From DATLGB01 sp038232275 (GTDB lineage Bacteria; Actinomycetota; Thermoleophilia; Solirubrobacterales; Solirubrobacteraceae), in contig JBBSIC010000005.1 of NCBI GenBank assembly GCA_038232275.1, positions 1 to 64,000 of the forward strand: a stretch of 64,000 nt of DNA, read 5' to 3'. Below the pieces are notes generated by a model. That model was given only the letters and a program-made list of their open reading frames with translations, did not search any database and was not told the DNA's origin. This document shows, piece by piece, positions 61,331-64,000 of this stretch. A program made the position numbers and the translations under genes. Position 1 is the stretch's first letter, and the number at the start of each line of letters is the position of its first letter.

Positions 61331-62388
61331 CGCGCGAACGACACGTCGCCCGACAGGCGTCGCGCGAACGCCGCGCACAGCCTCGCCGTCGCGAGCACGT
61401 CGTCGATCTGGACCATCTCGACCGCCGAGTGCATGTAGCGCAGCGGCACGCCGATCGACCCGGTCGGGATGCCCGCGCGGCTGTTGACCAGCGCGTCCGC
61501 GTCCGTCCCGGTCGCCCGGCCCGTGGCCTCGACGGTGTAGGGGATCCCCTCCGCCTCGGCGGTCTCGACCAGCAGGTCGAACACCTTCGGCGACAGCGTC
61601 GCGCCGCGCCCGATGACCGGCCCGGAGCCGAACAGGTGGCGGCCGTTGTCCTTCTCGTCGATGCCCGGAGCGCCCGTCTCGTGCGTCACGTCGACGACGA
61701 CGGCGACGTCGGGCCGCAGTGCGTAGGCCGTGGTGATCGCGCCCTGAAAGCTCGTCTCCTCGTGGTTGACGGCCACGGCGTAGAAGTCCCCCGGGGCGGG
61801 ACCGTCCTCGGCCAGCAGCCGCAGCGCCTCGTAGGCGACGAAGCACCCGATGCGGTTGTCCATCGAGCGCGACACCAGCCGGCCGTTGGGAAACTCGACC
61901 GGCTCCGCGGAGATGACGGCGACGTCGCCGACGCGCACGCGGGCGCGGGCGTCGTCCCCGTCCGCCGCGCCGATGTCGATGTGCAGGTCCTTGAGCTTCG
62001 GGACCCGCTTGCGCTCCTCGTCGTCGAGCAGGTGAATCGGCTTGCGCCCGGCCACGCCGGGGATGATCCCGTCGCGCGTCAGCACGTCGACGCGCTGGCC
62101 GACGAGGATCTGCGGGTCCCAGCCGCCCACGGACAGAAACCACAGAAAGCCCTTGTCGTCGATGTGGGAGACGATCAGGCCGATCTCGTCGATGTGGCCG
62201 AGGATGGCGACGCTCGGCCCGTCGCCGGAACCGGCCAGGCGCGCGACTGACGAGCCGACGCTGTCGCCCGTCACGCCGGTTGCCAGCGGCTCGCACGCCG
62301 CGCGGAACGCCGCGGCGGCGAGCGTCTCGTACCCGGACGGCCCCGGCGCGGTGAGCAGGGAGCGCAGGACCTCGGGGACGTCGGTCAC
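61327..62388 (-). CDS. M42-family metallo-aminopeptidase
   Basis: 353 residues. Two-metal peptidase landmarks: ILGHIDEIGLIVSHID (first His), SMDNRIGCFVAYEAL, VAVNHEETSFQGAITTA (catalytic Glu pair), VVVDVTHETG and the final PLRYMHSAVEM (His). GTG 62388 overlaps the aconitase stop (GTGA). Members are cytoplasmic tetrahedral or similar aminopeptidases; a cellulase name in databases is historical. Confidence 0.92.
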   Translation of the reverse strand: MTDVPEVLRSLLTAPGPSGYETLAAAAFRAACEPLATGVTGDSVGSSVARLAGSGDGPSVAILGHIDEIGLIVSHIDDKGFLWFLSVGGWDPQILVGQRVDVLTRDGIIPGVAGRKPIHLLDDEERKRVPKLKDLHIDIGAADGDDARARVRVGDVAVISAEPVEFPNGRLVSRSMDNRIGCFVAYEALRLLAEDGPAPGDFYAVAVNHEETSFQGAITTAYALRPDVAVVVDVTHETGAPGIDEKDNGRHLFGSGPVIGRGATLSPKVFDLLVETAEAEGIPYTVEATGRATGTDADALVNSRAGIPTGSIGVPLRYMHSAVEMVQIDDVLATARLCAAFARRLSGDVSFAR

Positions 62389-64000
62389 GCCGACGCTCCG
62401 GACCGCTGCAGCAGCTGGCGCAGCACGAAGGGCAGAATGCCGCCGTGCCGGAAGTACTCGACCTCCTTCGGGGTGTCGATCCGCACCCGCGCCGTGAACT
62501 CCGTGTCGCCGGCCCTCACCGTGACCTCCTTGGACGACCCGTCTGCGCCCAGTCCGGTGATGGAGAACTCCTCCTGCCCGGTGAGCCCAAGCGACTCGGC
62601 GTTGTCGCCCTCGGCGAACTGCAGCGGCAGCACGCCCATGCCGACGAGGTTCGAGCGATGGATGCGCTCGAAGGACTCCGCGATCACCGCCCGGACGCCG
62701 AGCAGGTTCGTGCCCTTGGCCGCCCAGTCGCGCGAGGACCCGGAGCCGTACTCCGTGCCGGCCAGCACGACCAGCGGCGTGTCGTCCTCGGCGTACTTCA
62801 TGGCGGCGTCGTAGATGGGCATCTCGTCGCCGTCGGGCAGGAACCGCGTCACCCCGCCCTCCGTGCCGGGCGCCAGCTCGTTGCGCAGGCGGATGTTGGC
62901 GAACGTGCCGCGGACCATCACCTCGTGGTTTCCGCGTCGCGAGCCGTAGGAGTTGAAGTCCTTCGGCTTGACGCCGTGGTCGGAGAGGTAGCGGCCGGCC
63001 GGCGAGTCGCTGTTGATCGACCCGGCGGGCGAGATGTGGTCGGTGGTGACCGAGTCGCCGAGCTTGGCGAGCACGCGCGCGCCCTCGATGTCGGTGACGT
63101 CCGCCGGGTCCTCCGGCACGTCGATCAGAAAGGTCGGACGGCGCACGTAGGTGGAGTCCTCGTCCCAGGCGAAGCGCTCGCCGCCGGGCACGTCGAGCGA
63201 CCGCCAGTTCTCGTCGCCCTCGAAGACCTCGTCGTAGGAGGACGTGAACATGTCCGAGCGCACCGACTCCTCGACGACCCGCGCGACCTCCTCGGCGGCG
63301 GGCCAGATGTCCTTGAGGTAGACCTCGTCGCCGTCGGAGTCCTCGCCGATCGGGTCCTCGTAGGGATCCCAGTCCATCGTGCCCGCCAGCGCGTAGGCGA
63401 CGACCAGCGGCGGCGACGCGAGGAAGTTCATCTTGACGTCCGGGTTGATGCGCCCCTCGAAGTTGCGGTTGCCCGAGAGCACGGACGCGACGGCGAGGTC
63501 GGCCTCGTTGACGACCGCGGAGATCTCGTCGGGCAGCGGCCCGGAGTTGCCGATGCAGGTCGTGCAGCCGTAGCCGACGAGGTGGAAGCCGAGCGCCTCC
63601 AGCGCCTCAACGAGCTGGGCCTGCTCGTAGTACTCCATGACGACCTTCGAGCCCGGCGCCAGCGAGGTCTTCACCCAGGGCTTGGCGGTGAGGCCCTTCG
63701 CGACCGCCTTGGCGGCGAGCAGCCCGGCCGCGATCATCACGCTCGGGTTCGAGGTGTTGGTGCACGAGGTGATCGCGGCGATCACGACGTGTCCGTGATC
63801 GAGGAACGTCTCCGTGCCGTCTGCGAGCGTGACCGGCGTGGCGGCCCCCTCGAGCGTGGCCGTGACGACCTCGTCGCCGGGCGCCTGAACGCGCTCGGTC
63901 GGCCGCGGCCCCTCCGAGCCCGTCACGCCGTTGGACGGAGGGTCTGACGCGGGGAAGGAGTCCGCCTCGGCCTCGTCGTGGGAGTCCTGCAGCGACGGGT
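62385..64000 (-). CDS. acnA: Aconitate hydratase, C-terminal part (continues beyond window)
   Basis: The frame is open to the window edge, so the N-terminal domain is missing here. Visible: [12 protein letters not shown] and [16 protein letters not shown], the three cluster-ligating cysteines; [47 protein letters not shown]; and the swivel-domain end [44 protein letters not shown]-type segments around residue 400-480. Interconverts citrate and isocitrate; 4Fe-4S enzyme. A Pro/Asp-rich low-complexity insert ([14 protein letters not shown]) occurs near the edge. First gene of an operon with M42 and HAD. Confidence 0.93.
   Translation of the reverse strand, partial: [537 protein letters not shown]

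Overview
The window is high-GC DNA packed with genes and reads like an actinobacterium of the class Thermoleophilia (Solirubrobacter/Conexibacter type). The grounds are the codon bias, many GTG starts, many 1-4 base stop/start overlaps, a NucS-type mismatch endonuclease, an E2-E1 fused 2-oxoglutarate dehydrogenase, an ECF42-type sigma factor with a DGPF partner, and several Tat/lipoprotein beta-propeller proteins. The genus is my inference. No rRNA, tRNA, CRISPR array, IS element or integrase was seen.

Layout. 1-4800 is an accessory edge. It holds two small membrane genes, a NYN-LOTUS protein and a SAM methyltransferase, set among decayed fragments: an aldehyde dehydrogenase C-terminus, a DNA-methyltransferase/restriction-like C-terminus, an alpha/beta hydrolase and a FitA-type antitoxin. 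4786-13917 is mostly housekeeping (cyclophilin, DEAD-box helicase, PfkB kinase, dCTP deaminase, citrate synthase), with a truncated GGDEF remnant. 14211-18533 is a three-gene export operon (DUF4331, TPR, RcnA-like). 18763-29872 carries a lipoprotein propeller, DUF2294, MetF, an M29 peptidase, pyruvate kinase, a UbiB-like kinase, a metallo-beta-lactamase-fold protein, a glyoxalase and a beta-helix protein. 29970-35149 is a soluble multi-HAMP hybrid kinase coupled to a REC-PAS-GGDEF-EAL protein.

35346-46101 has Ppx/GppA, the DGPF/ECF42 pair, a YncE-like lipoprotein, Nudix, DUF3817 and the giant 2-oxoglutarate dehydrogenase. 46278-52158 has a MarR regulator divergent from YceI and an FMN reductase (both frameshifted in this sequence), a winged-helix protein, an alkyltransferase-like protein, YjbQ, NucS and a MazEF-type module. 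52270-57722 has a J/TPR protein, an ABC-2 exporter, a DUF433/DUF5615-type module and an EttA-like ABC-F protein. 57760-60491 is the most unusual locus: two fused proteins whose domains match, in order, mauE-mauD-mauA and mauF-mauB. 60623-64000 is an aconitase, M42 peptidase and HAD phosphatase operon, with the aconitase running off the window.

Central carbon metabolism is strongly represented (citrate synthase, aconitase, 2-oxoglutarate dehydrogenase, pyruvate kinase). Two families of palindromic repeats cross the window. One forms a conserved hairpin between convergent genes at 7589 and 60533. The other (39994, 41634, 41774) has inserted twice, in frame, into the linkers that flank the E3-binding domain of the 2-oxoglutarate dehydrogenase. 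Translational coupling through overlapping stops and starts is the main organising principle, and at two genes the best start codon is non-standard (CTG, ATC).
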